A stretch of 32,739 nt of DNA from Microcystis aeruginosa LEGE 91341 (GCF_015206885.1 NZ_JADEXY010000038.1:1-32739), one strand, 5' to 3'; numbered from the stretch's first letter, positions 9,959-19,077 are shown. The notes: generated by a model from the sequence alone, not told the origin. A program made the numbers and translations.

Positions 9959-9986
9959 ACCTCGGGATGAGCGCCGAGGTTTTTTT
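9959..9986 (+). terminator. Rho-independent terminator of cpcBA
   Basis: ACCTCGG (9959-9965) pairs with CCGAGGT (9974-9980) over an 8-nt loop and is followed directly by TTTTTT. It lies 46 bp after the cpcA stop codon, so the transcript probably ends here and includes only cpcB and cpcA. Confidence 0.85.
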
Positions 9987-10007
9987 GCGTCCGTCTAATA
10001 CTAAATT

Positions 10008-10042
10008 CAGAAAACGGGTTTCTCCGAGAAACCCGTTTTCTG
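10008..10042. terminator. 16-bp perfect hairpin, second terminator
   Basis: A perfect 16-bp inverted repeat (10008-10023 and 10027-10042) with a 3-nt loop lies between the cpcBA terminator and the convergent rhodanese gene. No T-run follows, so it may act as a bidirectional back-up or transcript-stabilising hairpin. Confidence 0.5.
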
Positions 10043-10076
10043 CCTAACTTAGCCATCCTCGCGAACCTACCCCAAC

Positions 10077-10103
10077 AAAAAAACCATCTTGGGTAAGATG
10101 GTT
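10077..10103 (-). terminator. Terminator of the rhodanese gene
   Basis: On the minus strand, AACCATCTT and AAGATGGTT (10095-10103 and 10082-10090) form a 9-bp stem followed by a run of T, 33 bp beyond the rhodanese stop codon. Confidence 0.85.
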
Positions 10104-10136
10104 AAACACAACGAGTATAAACCGACAAACTTGACT

Positions 10137-11135
10137 TCAGACCGCTTTTTCTGGCCCAGTAGCGACGGGCAGATCTGTGGTACTGTACTCTGTCCAAGAA
10201 CCCTCATAAATTCGCACCTTGGGATAACCGAGCAGATGTTTGAGGACAACATACTGTAAAGTCGCTTCCCGTCCCGTACTGCAACTGACGATAATATTAT
10301 CCGAGGGCTTGATGTTGCGTTGGGCAAGAATCTTCCTGATTTCGTCTAAAGATTTCAATTTATGGGGATTTTTCAGAGATTCATCGGGATTATTCGCTTC
10401 CGTAAAGGTCGGCCAGGGTATATTTTTCGCCCCCGGAATATGACCATTTCTCAGCCAGATATCCTGTTTCCCCTGAAAAAGTTCTTCCGGTCTAGGATCG
10501 ATAAAAACCACATCGGGTTTGCCGATCAATTTCTCTACTTCTGCCAAAGTCACCCGAATCGAGGGATTATCACGGACAGTAAAGCTCCCTGGTTGATATT
10601 TAGGGAATTCTTTCGTTACCTTTTGTTCAGAAGCCTTATAACCCTTAAAACCACCATCTAAGACGGCCACATCTCGGAAACCCGATCGCTCTAATAAATA
10701 AGCGACCATGGTTGCCCCCAAGACATCGCGACCATCGGAATAGACTACCACTCGATCGCCATTAGTGATTCCCGCAGCGGCAAAGAGACTGCCAATTTTA
10801 TCCTCTTGCCAATATTGAACCGGCAAAAATCCGTTCGGACCGCGAAAATTATTATCGGCTATATTCACCGCTTTCGGTAAATGACCGGTGATATATTCCA
10901 AAGGATTAATCCGCAGATCGAGAATTTTTAACTTCGGATCGTTGAGATTTTGTGCTACCCAAACCGGCGATACAAAGTCTATCTTAGTCTCAGATTTAGA
11001 CGTGGCCATCAGGGGCGATGACGGTGCTAAGGTAAAGGTTAAAATGCAGAGAAGAACTAAAGTGAGAAAAGCAAGGGGACGGCTTTGAAACCGTCCCAGG
11101 GATAGACCTTTCCCTTTAGGCAGTTTTGGTTTCAT
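10137..11135 (-). CDS. rhdA: Periplasmic rhodanese (thiosulfate sulfurtransferase)
   Basis: 332 residues with a signal peptide: basic N-region, hydrophobic core LAFLTLVLLCILTFTL, probable cleavage near PLMATS. Two rhodanese domains follow (~55-165 and ~195-325). The second has the active-site loop CSTGRE with Cys285; the first has SDGRDV at that place and is catalytically dead, as in other tandem rhodaneses. The mature protein contains one Met (M143) and one Cys (the catalytic one). A periplasmic rhodanese of this type (RhdA) in Synechococcus PCC 7942 is induced by sulfur starvation. Its position between sulfur-sparing cpcBA and the sulfate-binding protein gene supports the same role here. 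The exact substrate in vivo is not established. Confidence 0.88.
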   Translation of the reverse strand: MKPKLPKGKGLSLGRFQSRPLAFLTLVLLCILTFTLAPSSPLMATSKSETKIDFVSPVWVAQNLNDPKLKILDLRINPLEYITGHLPKAVNIADNNFRGPNGFLPVQYWQEDKIGSLFAAAGITNGDRVVVYSDGRDVLGATMVAYLLERSGFRDVAVLDGGFKGYKASEQKVTKEFPKYQPGSFTVRDNPSIRVTLAEVEKLIGKPDVVFIDPRPEELFQGKQDIWLRNGHIPGAKNIPWPTFTEANNPDESLKNPHKLKSLDEIRKILAQRNIKPSDNIIVSCSTGREATLQYVVLKHLLGYPKVRIYEGSWTEYSTTDLPVATGPEKAV

Positions 11136-11245
11136 GATTCAGTGTCAGCGACGAATATCAAACAATAATTACTATAGGGCTTTGATTAGCTTTCTCCAAA
11201 AATTTAGGTATAACGTGATATTTTTTTTGGCAGCAAGTCGATCAA

Positions 11246-11914
11246 CTAATTATTAATTTCCTCTTGGGTGTTGATCGCCTTGGGTGTCTCTAATAACTGT
11301 CGCCACCAGATATGAACTAGGAAAGACCAAGCGATCGCTAAAAGCCAAGCGGCAAGGATATCACTAGGAAAGTGAACCCCTAAATAAAGACGAGTCCAAG
11401 CAATAACCAAAACCAGGGGAATCCCCAGTAAAACTACCCCTAAAAACCAGCGCGTTTTCCAAGATAGGATCAGTAAAGAAACCACTAACAGGGAACTAAA
11501 TAAAGCATGACCGCTAGGGAAGGCAAAATCATCGGGTAAGGGATAAAATAACGGCCAAAATTGCGGGCGATTCCGATGAAAAAGAATCTTGAGATTATAA
11601 CTAATTGCCCAACCTCCCGCCATAGTTACAAGGAGATAAGCGAACCCATACCAGTATTTTTTTAGGGCAAAAATCAGCAGTGAAATTGTTAGTATCGGAG
11701 CCACTCCCCAATAAGTACCTAATCCCGTTAATTTTATGGCCAAAAAGTTTAGGTTTAAATTAGCGGTTTGATGAATAGATAGCATCAGGGATTTTTCCCA
11801 AGCAAATCCTTGGGGATGCCGATCAATAGCGATCGCTAAATCCGTAAAACTTAGCGATGTTAACAAGATGGCTAAGAAAAATAAGCTATTGTTTAAGTAG
11901 GTTTTGGGAATCAC
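11246..11914 (-). CDS. PAP2-family membrane phosphatase
   Basis: 222 residues from a GTG at 11914; six membrane segments. It has the three phosphatase motifs: KILFHRNRP, PSGHA and the third motif SxxxxxRxxxGxHxxxD (here RLYLGVHFPSD). It probably dephosphorylates a lipid phosphate such as phosphatidate or undecaprenyl pyrophosphate at the membrane. An ATG at 12037 would add 41 residues, but that part overlaps the upstream gene in another frame. The GTG overlaps the upstream stop codon (GTGA), a standard translational-coupling arrangement, so I prefer it. Confidence 0.8.
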   Translation of the reverse strand: MIPKTYLNNSLFFLAILLTSLSFTDLAIAIDRHPQGFAWEKSLMLSIHQTANLNLNFLAIKLTGLGTYWGVAPILTISLLIFALKKYWYGFAYLLVTMAGGWAISYNLKILFHRNRPQFWPLFYPLPDDFAFPSGHALFSSLLVVSLLILSWKTRWFLGVVLLGIPLVLVIAWTRLYLGVHFPSDILAAWLLAIAWSFLVHIWWRQLLETPKAINTQEEINN

Positions 11915-12291
11915 GGGGAAAAAGTAGCGATCGAGGATAACAGAGGCATTTCTAATACCTGAAAATGAATTAAGACCATAATTACTAATGTATAGGCAGT
12001 CGAGGAAAGTAATCCATTTCTTAATTCTTTTGGCCAATTGCGTTCTTCTTTCTCTCCACCGATTAATTCTTTCGTCCCGAATTGCATCAGTAGGATTCCC
12101 ACAAGATTAGATAACCAATAACCAACCACGGCCGCAGGTAGAAAAAAATCGGCGTGTAAGCAAGCAATTAAACGACCAAAACCGTAGGCGATCGGCAGAT
12201 TAAAAATTAGATCGTTCCACCAACACAGGGGCGATAATAAGTAACCAATCAATACCAAGCTTCCGTTTTTGATTTTGTCAAGTAGATACAT
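11911..12291 (-). CDS. Small multi-pass membrane protein, unknown
   Basis: 126 residues with at least three hydrophobic segments (around 10-30, 45-72 and 98-115) and a charged stretch GGEKEERNWPKELRNG between the second and third. Length, membrane pattern and tight coupling to the PAP2 gene (stop TGA overlapping its GTG start) indicate a real gene. I do not recognise the family. It may act with the PAP2 phosphatase in lipid metabolism. Not sulfur-depleted: it has several Met and Cys. Confidence 0.7.
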   Translation of the reverse strand: MYLLDKIKNGSLVLIGYLLSPLCWWNDLIFNLPIAYGFGRLIACLHADFFLPAAVVGYWLSNLVGILLMQFGTKELIGGEKEERNWPKELRNGLLSSTAYTLVIMVLIHFQVLEMPLLSSIATFSP

Positions 12292-12329
12292 CTTTTTTTT
12301 AGTTACTAACTATTAGTTTTGTTTTTTTT

Positions 12330-12376
12330 GCCATCAGCAATCAACTATCTCTGCTATCTAGCTGACGGCTGATGGC
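12330..12376. other. Imperfect hairpin after sbpA
   Basis: GCCATCAGC (12330-12338) and GCTGATGGC (12368-12376) form a 9-bp stem with a 29-nt loop just beyond the sbpA stop codon. On the minus strand it is followed by A rather than T, so it is not a canonical terminator. Confidence 0.35.
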
Positions 12377-12386
12377 TCACTACTAA

Positions 12387-13469
12387 TTAACGCTGAATTT
12401 GGTCAAAAATCGCCCCATCAGCGAAGAATTTTTTCTGTATCTCCTCCCAACTACCGATCGCCGTATAGGAGAACAGATTCGGCACTTTTGGGTATTGTTT
12501 ACTAAACTCTTTAGCCACATTAGCATTAACCGGACGGAAACCCACCTTGGCGAATTCCCGCTGCGCTTCGGGAGTAAAGAGAAATTGGGCAAAAGCTGTC
12601 GCTACTTCCCGGGTTTTGCGTTTATCAACTATTTTATCCACTACGGCCACCGGTGGATCGATCGAAACATTGACCGGAGGAATAGTATAGGAAAAACCGG
12701 TTTCCCCTTTTTGACGGGCCAAAATTACCTCGTTTTCGTAGTTAAGCAGCACATCCCCCTGATCCTGTTTAAAGAAGACATCGCTGGCTTCCCGGGCATC
12801 TTTGGGTAGTACAGGCACGTTTTTATAGACATTGCGGACGAAATTGGTCGCTTGTGCTTGATTGCCGCCGGTCTGAGTTACCGCTCCCCACAGGGCCAAA
12901 AAATTCCAACGGGCCACCCCAGAGGTTTTCGGGTTGGCAGTAATCACTTTAATCCCCGATTTGGCTAGATCCGGCCAGTTGCGGATTCCTTTGGGATTGC
13001 CCTGACGAGTAACTAAGGCTACCACGGAACGAGTGGCGATGGCGTTATTGGGTAATTCTTTCTGCCAACCGGGGTTAACTAAACCCGCTTTTTGCAGGCG
13101 TTCCACATCGGAACCGATAGCCAAATTTACCACATCTGCATCTAATCCGTCGATAACAGCGCGGGTTTGGGAACCAGAGCCGCCATAACTCTGTTTAATC
13201 ACTACATCCTGTTTTTTCTCTCTTTTCCATTTGTTGACGAATAGAGGAATGATTTTTGAGTAGGCCGATTGAGTCACCGCGTAGGAAACTAGGGTGATTT
13301 CCACGGTTTTTTGTTTAGCTTGCTGTTTGTCCGGACTTGCCAGCAGATTACTTGATGCCGATAGGGGACTAGAAGCTAGTCCGATTCCCGTTGTGACAAC
13401 GGCAGCCGTAGCTAGAGAAATAAAAGGTAAGAGGGTTTTCGGTTTTGAGGATCTAGGATCAGGGATCAC
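12387..13469 (-). CDS. sbpA: Periplasmic sulfate-binding protein
   Basis: 360 residues; substrate-binding component of the sulfate/thiosulfate ABC transporter. A signal peptide (TLLPFISLATAAVVTTGIGL) precedes a mature protein starting near residue 45. Family blocks include QSYGGSGSQTRAVIDGL (oxyanion-binding region), TANPKTSGVARWNFLALWG and LLNYENEV. The start is GTG 13469 with AAAGGAG upstream; an ATG 9 bp earlier opens a three-codon frame whose TGA overlaps the GTG. There is no cysteine and no methionine apart from the initiator in the whole protein. Permease and ATPase genes are not adjacent. SbpA is sulfur-regulated in Synechococcus PCC 7942. Phosphate- or molybdate-binding proteins are more distant alternatives. 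Confidence 0.92.
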   Translation of the reverse strand: MIPDPRSSKPKTLLPFISLATAAVVTTGIGLASSPLSASSNLLASPDKQQAKQKTVEITLVSYAVTQSAYSKIIPLFVNKWKREKKQDVVIKQSYGGSGSQTRAVIDGLDADVVNLAIGSDVERLQKAGLVNPGWQKELPNNAIATRSVVALVTRQGNPKGIRNWPDLAKSGIKVITANPKTSGVARWNFLALWGAVTQTGGNQAQATNFVRNVYKNVPVLPKDAREASDVFFKQDQGDVLLNYENEVILARQKGETGFSYTIPPVNVSIDPPVAVVDKIVDKRKTREVATAFAQFLFTPEAQREFAKVGFRPVNANVAKEFSKQYPKVPNLFSYTAIGSWEEIQKKFFADGAIFDQIQR

Positions 13470-13980
13470 GATGTCATCGGCTCCTTTGTTTATTTATGGG
13501 AGATTGCTAGGTATTTTCTCTCGAATTGTATTCTATACGAAATAAAAAACATTTTCAATACATCGAAGAAAAAATTATACTGTTTGGGTTAGCTGCAGAT
13601 AAATCAAGCCATTAATGGCTTGATTAGCTGAAAAAACTGTAAATATTCGATTTATATCCCTTGAATGTGCCTTTAAATCTGCCTGAAGCCTCTTTATGCT
13701 TGCAGAATAGAGATTTTATCGTTTTTATGGAGAAGAAAGAATTTTTTAGCGATCAAAAACCTCTGCCTAGGTGGCTTCACCGGTGAAGTTAGCGGACTTT
13801 AGCAACTATTACCCTAAAATTAAAGCGGTCTAACGACTTCCATCAATGTGCATGGTGCGTTCCCCAAAATCTATTGGTGGAATATTTGGACTTGCATTAG
13901 CGAACGCACCCTACAGCTACAGCTACTAGACGGCTACGCTACCTGTTACCCTTTTCAAACATCCTCTGAGGAGTTGATAA
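13470..13980. other. sbpA upstream region with palindromes
   Basis: About 510 bp without a gene. It holds the sbpA promoter side, a perfect 24-bp palindrome at 13602-13625 (AATCAAGCCATT and its complement) that could terminate the fdhF-type gene or bind a regulator, a 14-bp palindrome CTTCACCGGTGAAG at 13775-13788, and one interspersed repeat at 13849-13913. Confidence 0.5.
13849..13913. repeat. Interspersed repeat, GTGCATGGTGCGTT family
   Basis: It begins TGTGCATGGTGCGTTCCCC and ends GAACGCACCCTAC, giving imperfect terminal inverted repeats (GGTGCGTT/AACGCACC). A second copy is at 23530-23601; the central part differs between copies. It looks like a short non-autonomous (MITE-like) element. 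Confidence 0.7.
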
Positions 13981-16218
13981 CTAAAAAACCCAGACGGGAA
14001 CTCGTTTATAAGCAGGAGTCCCACAGCGAGGGTCGATTTTAGCTTTGAATAAAACATTGGCTTCGGGATAGAACATAAAGCCAACACCTTCGCGAATCGG
14101 ACCGAAGATAATTTCGATATTCTCTAATTTACCAGCATCTCCTTGAACGGTGACTCGTTGATGTTCTTGAAAGCCCGCTTTTTTGGCATCTTCGGCGTTG
14201 ATCAATAAACAATGACGGTGAGGCATTCCCCGATATTTATCGCCCACTTGATAAACAACGGTGTTATGTTGTCCATAACTGCGTCCTGTTCCGAGAATCA
14301 GGGCAATTCCGGGGGCATTTTCTGGTTGATTGAAATCTTGCTTTTGCGGTGCTTTTAAAGTGGGTAAAGGGGTGACAGACATTTGCGCTTTTCCGGTCGA
14401 TGTTGGAAAATGGGGTTCGGTAAAAATCCGTCCGCTAATGGTAAATTCTGTTTGGGTTTGATCTAATTGCCCGATCTTTTCATAACCCGGAATCGTTTTG
14501 GCGATTAACTGACGAATATAGGCGGTATCGTGTAATCTCGACCAATCAATCGGGTTTGTGCCTAAAACCTTGACGGCAATATTTGTTAATAGTTCTACTT
14601 CCGAGATAATATCCATATCGGAACCCTGTAGATGACTGCTTCCCCGCTCGTTAAAACGGACAAAATTATTGCCCGATTCGGTGGTTGTCGGGTGAGGATT
14701 TTCAAAGCGAGCGAATACGGGTAAAATTACCGTATTTTGTCGGGCTAATCCCTGAAAATGTCCTAAATTTGGCTTGGTGGCAACATAGAAAATCGTATCA
14801 ATTTGAGCTAAGGCTTTTTTTGCTTGATTTAAATCTGGATTTGCCCCATAAAGATTACCTCCCAAACAGAAAAGGGTGTTGATTTTTCCCCGTTCGGCAG
14901 CTTCAATTAATGCCCTGGTATCATAACCGCCGGTTATATTTAATGGCTTTCCTAAAAGTTGAGCAAGTGCCTCGGCGATTTCCTGACGTAATCTCACCGT
15001 AACGCCCATAGAACCGAAGCCCTGTACATTAGAATGACCTCTGATTGGCATGGTTCCGGCTCCGATTTTGCCAGCATTTCCCGTCATTAAAGCGGTATTG
15101 GCAATACTGATAATATTATCTACCCCGTTTTCCTGTTGTGTAACCCCCATCGCCCAAGCGAAAACCACACGCTCTAAATTGCCGAAAAGGGCGGCGGTTG
15201 CTTCAATTTCTTCTCGGGATAAACCGCAGGTTTTAGTAATGGTTTCCCAGGGTGTTTGTCGGGCATAATCTATAACAGATTGCCAATTTTCTGTATGAGA
15301 TTTGAGATAATCCCACCGCACTAAATTTTGTTCAATTAAAGATTTTTGTAATCCGACGAATAGGGCAGTATCGCTACCCGGTATCGGCTGTAGGTAGAGA
15401 GTCGAAATATCGGAACCGCCCCGCAATAAAGATTTAATCGGAAAAGCGGGGGAGGAGAATTTGACCAATCCGACTTCAATTTGCGGGTTAATAATAATAA
15501 TTTTACCACCGCGATCACGAATTTGAATTAATTCATTCATCAGGCGAGGATGATTAGCCGGAGCGTTAGAACCGATCAATACCACACAATCGGCTTGTTT
15601 TAAACTTTCCAGACTGACCATCGAAGTTCCGGAGCCGAAAACCTGTTTTAAGCCTACGGTCGAGGCGGCATGACAGAGATCGGAACAATCGGCTAAATTA
15701 TTACTTCCTAATGCCCGGAAAAACAATTGTAAGAGATAGGCGGCTTCATTAGAAGAACGTCCCGAACTATAGGAGGCAATGGTCTCGGACGGTTGATGAA
15801 AAGCTTGTTCGGCTAATCGATACACTTCTTCCCAACTAATACGTTGATAGTGACTTTCTCCGGCTTTTAAGAGGACGGGATAACTGAAACGACCCAAGCG
15901 ATCGCATTCTAGGGAGGTTAAGGACTGTAATTGAGCGAGATGATAGGTCTGAAAAAAATCGGTTTTAATACCTGGCATTAATTCGGAAGTAACTGCCTCG
16001 ACACTTTTGAGACAACGTTGCAGACTTTCCCCCGCTTCGTTGACAAAACCGCCCTTTTGTCCTCCCGTTCCCCAAGCGCAAGCTAAACAGGCACTTTTAT
16101 GATTTAAGGTTTGCCAGAGTTTAACCCCTTGAGGAGAGAGGGTTTTTTCTGCCCAATATTGTAATATGGGAAAACCCCCACCCGCCTCAATTTTGTTGGA
16201 TGTTTCTAGTTCGTTCAT
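13981..16218 (-). CDS. FdhF/YdeP-family molybdopterin oxidoreductase
   Basis: 745 residues from ATG 16218, chosen because GGGAG lies ~9 bp upstream; an in-frame start at 16245 lacks this. The N-terminus has the cysteine pattern SACLACAWGTGG for an iron-sulfur cluster, then the molybdopterin oxidoreductase domain (SSGRSSNEAAYLLQLF, DCSDLCHAAS, IGSNAPANHPRLMNEL) and a C-terminal molybdopterin-dinucleotide-binding domain (LILGTGRSYGQHNTVVYQ). It belongs to the formate-dehydrogenase-alpha-like YdeP group, whose substrate is mostly unknown; no formate dehydrogenase beta or gamma genes are adjacent. It has no Tat signal, so it is cytoplasmic. An fdhD or cofactor gene is not in view. Confidence 0.87.
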   Translation of the reverse strand: MNELETSNKIEAGGGFPILQYWAEKTLSPQGVKLWQTLNHKSACLACAWGTGGQKGGFVNEAGESLQRCLKSVEAVTSELMPGIKTDFFQTYHLAQLQSLTSLECDRLGRFSYPVLLKAGESHYQRISWEEVYRLAEQAFHQPSETIASYSSGRSSNEAAYLLQLFFRALGSNNLADCSDLCHAASTVGLKQVFGSGTSMVSLESLKQADCVVLIGSNAPANHPRLMNELIQIRDRGGKIIIINPQIEVGLVKFSSPAFPIKSLLRGGSDISTLYLQPIPGSDTALFVGLQKSLIEQNLVRWDYLKSHTENWQSVIDYARQTPWETITKTCGLSREEIEATAALFGNLERVVFAWAMGVTQQENGVDNIISIANTALMTGNAGKIGAGTMPIRGHSNVQGFGSMGVTVRLRQEIAEALAQLLGKPLNITGGYDTRALIEAAERGKINTLFCLGGNLYGANPDLNQAKKALAQIDTIFYVATKPNLGHFQGLARQNTVILPVFARFENPHPTTTESGNNFVRFNERGSSHLQGSDMDIISEVELLTNIAVKVLGTNPIDWSRLHDTAYIRQLIAKTIPGYEKIGQLDQTQTEFTISGRIFTEPHFPTSTGKAQMSVTPLPTLKAPQKQDFNQPENAPGIALILGTGRSYGQHNTVVYQVGDKYRGMPHRHCLLINAEDAKKAGFQEHQRVTVQGDAGKLENIEIIFGPIREGVGFMFYPEANVLFKAKIDPRCGTPAYKRVPVWVF

Positions 16219-16700
16219 CGATTTTTTCTCCCGATTTTTTCTCAAATCCCTCCGATAGAGAGAGTGTACCCAGTACAGTTGAGTTTATCACCATTTTTTA
16301 AAAAGTGCATGAGCAACGGATAAACGACCGGGTAAGCTACGGCTGGTTATTGACAATACTCTATGATTGTGATTTTATCAGACTAGGGAGATGTCTATTA
16401 AAAATGATAATTCCGATGAATGAAAATGAAGACTTTCAACATTTAAAAGAGATTATCGCCGATCTGCGAGCAAAACAAAAATTGATTTATGTCCATATTC
16501 CAAAAGTGTTAAGAATTATGTGCGATTGCCCCACCTCTTAACTAAGTTGTTAGAACAAGTTTCTTTATTCTATGTTAAGATGTGGGCGGTTCATTTTTGT
16601 TTGGGTCTGATTTGTTCTTGTATTGATCAGACAGTACCTGATGAGCCTTTCTTGGTCAACTCTTGAGGTTGATGCGTTTCATTTTTGCATTGGCGAATCG
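16219..16700. other. Intergenic region, weak small frames only
   Basis: About 480 bp between the divergent oxidoreductase and GDSL genes. It contains a possible 41-codon frame (ATG 16418 to 16541, MNENEDFQHLKEII) without family match; I do not call it a gene. The rest must hold the two promoters. No clear repeat seen. Confidence 0.3.
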
Positions 16701-17744
16701 ATGAAATATTTATTAACAAAATCACTAATCACCACGGCGGGAATTACCTTCCTGACTCTCCTTTCTCCTTTCAAGACTCTAGGGGCAACCTTCGATAGTT
16801 TTCAGGTATTCGGGGATAGCCTATCGGATCCGGGAAATTTATATAAGCTAACGGGCAATATTTACCCACCTAGTCCCCCCTACGCGAACGGGCGCTTTTC
16901 TAACGGTCCACTCTGGATCGAGTATTTACAGCAAGATTTCGGACTGCCGAATGGCGCGGTGCTGAATGTTGCCTACGGCGGGGCCACCAGCGGTCGCCAG
17001 AACGTGGCCGAACTCTTGTTCGGGGGGGATTTTCCCGGATTACTCGACGAGATCGACGAGTTCGTCGCGAACCTGTTCCTATCAACTTTCGACGCTCGCG
17101 ATCTCTTCGTCGTCTGGGCCGGGGCTAACGACTATCTTTTCGGTTTCAGTACCGACCCCGATGCCGTAGTCGGTAACATTATCGCGGCGGTTCAAACCCT
17201 GATCTCCCCTGGGGTCGGGGCGAAAACGGTGATCGTTCCAAATCTACCGGATCTCGGGAAATTACCCAGTCAGGCGGGAATACCGGGGATGACGGATCTA
17301 GCCCTAAAGCATAATCAGAAATTAGCCACGGCGCTTCAAGCCCTCCAAAACGCTCCCTCGACTGCGGCCACTCTGATCCCGCTAGATATCTACTCTCTCT
17401 TCGAGAACACCTACAACGATCCGTCTCGCTACGGTTTAACCAACGTCAGGGATGCTTGTTTGAATACCACTACTGGGCAGATCTGCGCGAATCCCTCCGA
17501 GTATCTTTTCTGGGACAGTTTCCATCCCACGACCGTAACCCATCGAGCGATCGCTGGTCTCGCCTCGACAACCCTCGCCAGCGTTCCCGAACCGGACGCG
17601 ACAGGCGCGATCGTTATCGTCGCTTTTGTCGGTTTAGGCGTTAAAGTGGCGCAGGTAACGATGAAAAGAAAACCTAACCGGGCCAGCGATCCCGCTTTCC
17701 GGGTAAAAGCGGTTGAAGGAAGGAGTAAATCTTTACTTCGGTAG
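16701..17744 (+). CDS. GDSL/SGNH esterase with PEP-CTERM tail
   Basis: 347 residues from ATG 16701, which gives a proper signal peptide (MKYLLTKSLITTAGITFLTL); an earlier in-frame start at 16623 would bury it. SGNH blocks are clear: FGDSLSDPGN with the nucleophilic Ser, the GAND block (WAGANDY) and the DSFHPT block with catalytic Asp and His. The C-terminus has SVPEPDATG, a hydrophobic stretch and KRK, a PEP-CTERM-like signal, but it continues ~25 residues past the basic cluster, which is unusual. It is probably an exported lipase or esterase delivered to the cell surface. GC content is higher than in neighbouring DNA. Confidence 0.85.
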   Translation: MKYLLTKSLITTAGITFLTLLSPFKTLGATFDSFQVFGDSLSDPGNLYKLTGNIYPPSPPYANGRFSNGPLWIEYLQQDFGLPNGAVLNVAYGGATSGRQNVAELLFGGDFPGLLDEIDEFVANLFLSTFDARDLFVVWAGANDYLFGFSTDPDAVVGNIIAAVQTLISPGVGAKTVIVPNLPDLGKLPSQAGIPGMTDLALKHNQKLATALQALQNAPSTAATLIPLDIYSLFENTYNDPSRYGLTNVRDACLNTTTGQICANPSEYLFWDSFHPTTVTHRAIAGLASTTLASVPEPDATGAIVIVAFVGLGVKVAQVTMKRKPNRASDPAFRVKAVEGRSKSLLR

Positions 17745-17895
17745 GTAGAAAAATCGTTATACCATTTTTCAAAAGTAATGGCAGAGATGGTTAATTGCCC
17801 TCACCCTCAACTCCTCTGCCAGAAAAGAAGAAAAGAGTAATATACTTGCCACGAATAAAGAAAAATGGTACGGTCCTCCCGATTCCGAAAAATAG

Positions 17896-18111
17896 ATCGT
17901 TAATGGCGACGAGCAGGAAAAATCAGAGAATCGGGGAAATCCCGAAAAATTAAAGGGTCTTGCGACTCACTATGGTGGTTTTATCCGGTATTTTCAAGTT
18001 ATTAGCCCTCGAAGATTTCTAGAGCGAGTTTATCCAAATAGTCAGTCTATAGATTTACTCGAAGAAATGTTTAAAAAGTTCAAATCTGTGGCTGAAAACA
18101 TTATTGTCTAG
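17896..18111 (+). pseudogene. Remnant of an unknown gene
   Basis: After an in-frame TAG at 17893 the plus strand reads 71 codons of protein-like sequence with no ATG start near its beginning: THYGGFIRYFQVISPRRF, then LERVYPNSQSIDLLEEMF, ending at TAG 18109. The same frame upstream of the stop also looks coding (TNKEKWYGPPDSEK). It therefore looks like the 3' part of a gene broken by a nonsense mutation and missing its 5' end. I do not recognise the family. It fills most of the 440-bp gap between the GDSL gene and 18186. Confidence 0.45.
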
Positions 18112-18185
18112 TTAACAATCAGTTTCTGAAACCCCTATTATCTTGTTTAGGTTAGTCCTTTTTAAACATTGTCTAAGCGTATTTT

Positions 18186-18653
18186 TCATTCTTTTACACT
18201 GAAACTTAGCGAATACATAAATATGCTTCCAACGGCATAGGATAGGGTATTGGCGAGCAAACAGGCTTTCCAGATTTCTAGTCTAGAGAAATATCGTTTG
18301 AGAAAGTATTGTAAAAACAGTCCCTCTATTGCGACGGAGAGGATGAAACAAATAATATAGTAAATACTGATAGCCAGAAGCTCGGCTGGAATATCAACTT
18401 CATGACTGCTCACCCAAGGCATCCAGATAACCAGCCACCAACCGCCATTAGCGAGAAGTGAGAGTCCAAATCCCAAAGCACCGCTAATAAAATTCGCATA
18501 AAATGCGGCAAAAGCACTCTTTTCTTCCCACCAGTTTCCGTATAGAGTGCGTGAAAGGACTATTGTTTCTAATGCAATTATAGCCGCCATGAAAATCCAT
18601 CCCGGAGGCAACAATGCCCACAAACCAAAGCTTACATTGGCGATAAGGTGCAT
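18186..18653 (-). CDS. Four-helix membrane protein, unknown
   Basis: 155 residues with four hydrophobic segments (about 10-30, 50-72, 90-115 and 130-150), the first and second separated by YGNWWEEKSAFAAFYANF. The N-terminus MHLIANVSFGLWALLPPGW starts directly in membrane. No enzyme or transporter motif recognised. It stands alone, with convergent debris on one side and a 420-bp gap on the other. Confidence 0.6.
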   Translation of the reverse strand: MHLIANVSFGLWALLPPGWIFMAAIIALETIVLSRTLYGNWWEEKSAFAAFYANFISGALGFGLSLLANGGWWLVIWMPWVSSHEVDIPAELLAISIYYIICFILSVAIEGLFLQYFLKRYFSRLEIWKACLLANTLSYAVGSIFMYSLSFSVKE

Positions 18654-19077
18654 ATTCTAACCTCGATTAGTAGAAATCGTTTCTTTTTTGTTATACCCAT
18701 TTTTTATTTCCCACGCTAAGAGAGAAATTGTTAACTAGAGTCAGTGAACAGTTTTGTTATCACCTTGTTCTCTAATTAAGTAGCGTCACAACACCTATGG
18801 TATGCAAATATTTTGACATAGTGATCGGTTTTTTACTACAACAGGCTTTTGAGGTTGGGGAGAGCAAGTGCCAACGCAGTCAGGCTGGTAATGCCTACGG
18901 TCAGGAGGTTGTTCATGGCATAGGCGCATACTGGGAGGGTTAATAATCTAAGTATCGCCTTGTGTAGTGAGAGAAGAGACATCGTGGGGAGTGATTTGCT
19001 TACGCTGTGCCAGAAGCGATCATTTCTGCTGGTAGCATGGTAAAATATTAGGGTAATTGCTATGGGGAAGATAAAAG
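18654..19077. other. Sparse region with one possible microprotein frame
   Basis: About 420 bp with no standard gene. The minus strand holds a 48-codon frame (ATG 18982 to TAG 18836) encoding a hydrophobic peptide (MSLLSLHKAILRLLTLPVC; later LLTVGITSLTALALALPNL). It has no good ribosome binding site, so it is either a small membrane peptide or a gene remnant. Nothing else seen. Confidence 0.3.

Noticed and set aside
16305-16541. 78-codon frame upstream of the GDSL gene
   Set aside because: No ribosome binding site, unusual composition, no recognisable motif, and it covers the promoter region of two divergent genes.
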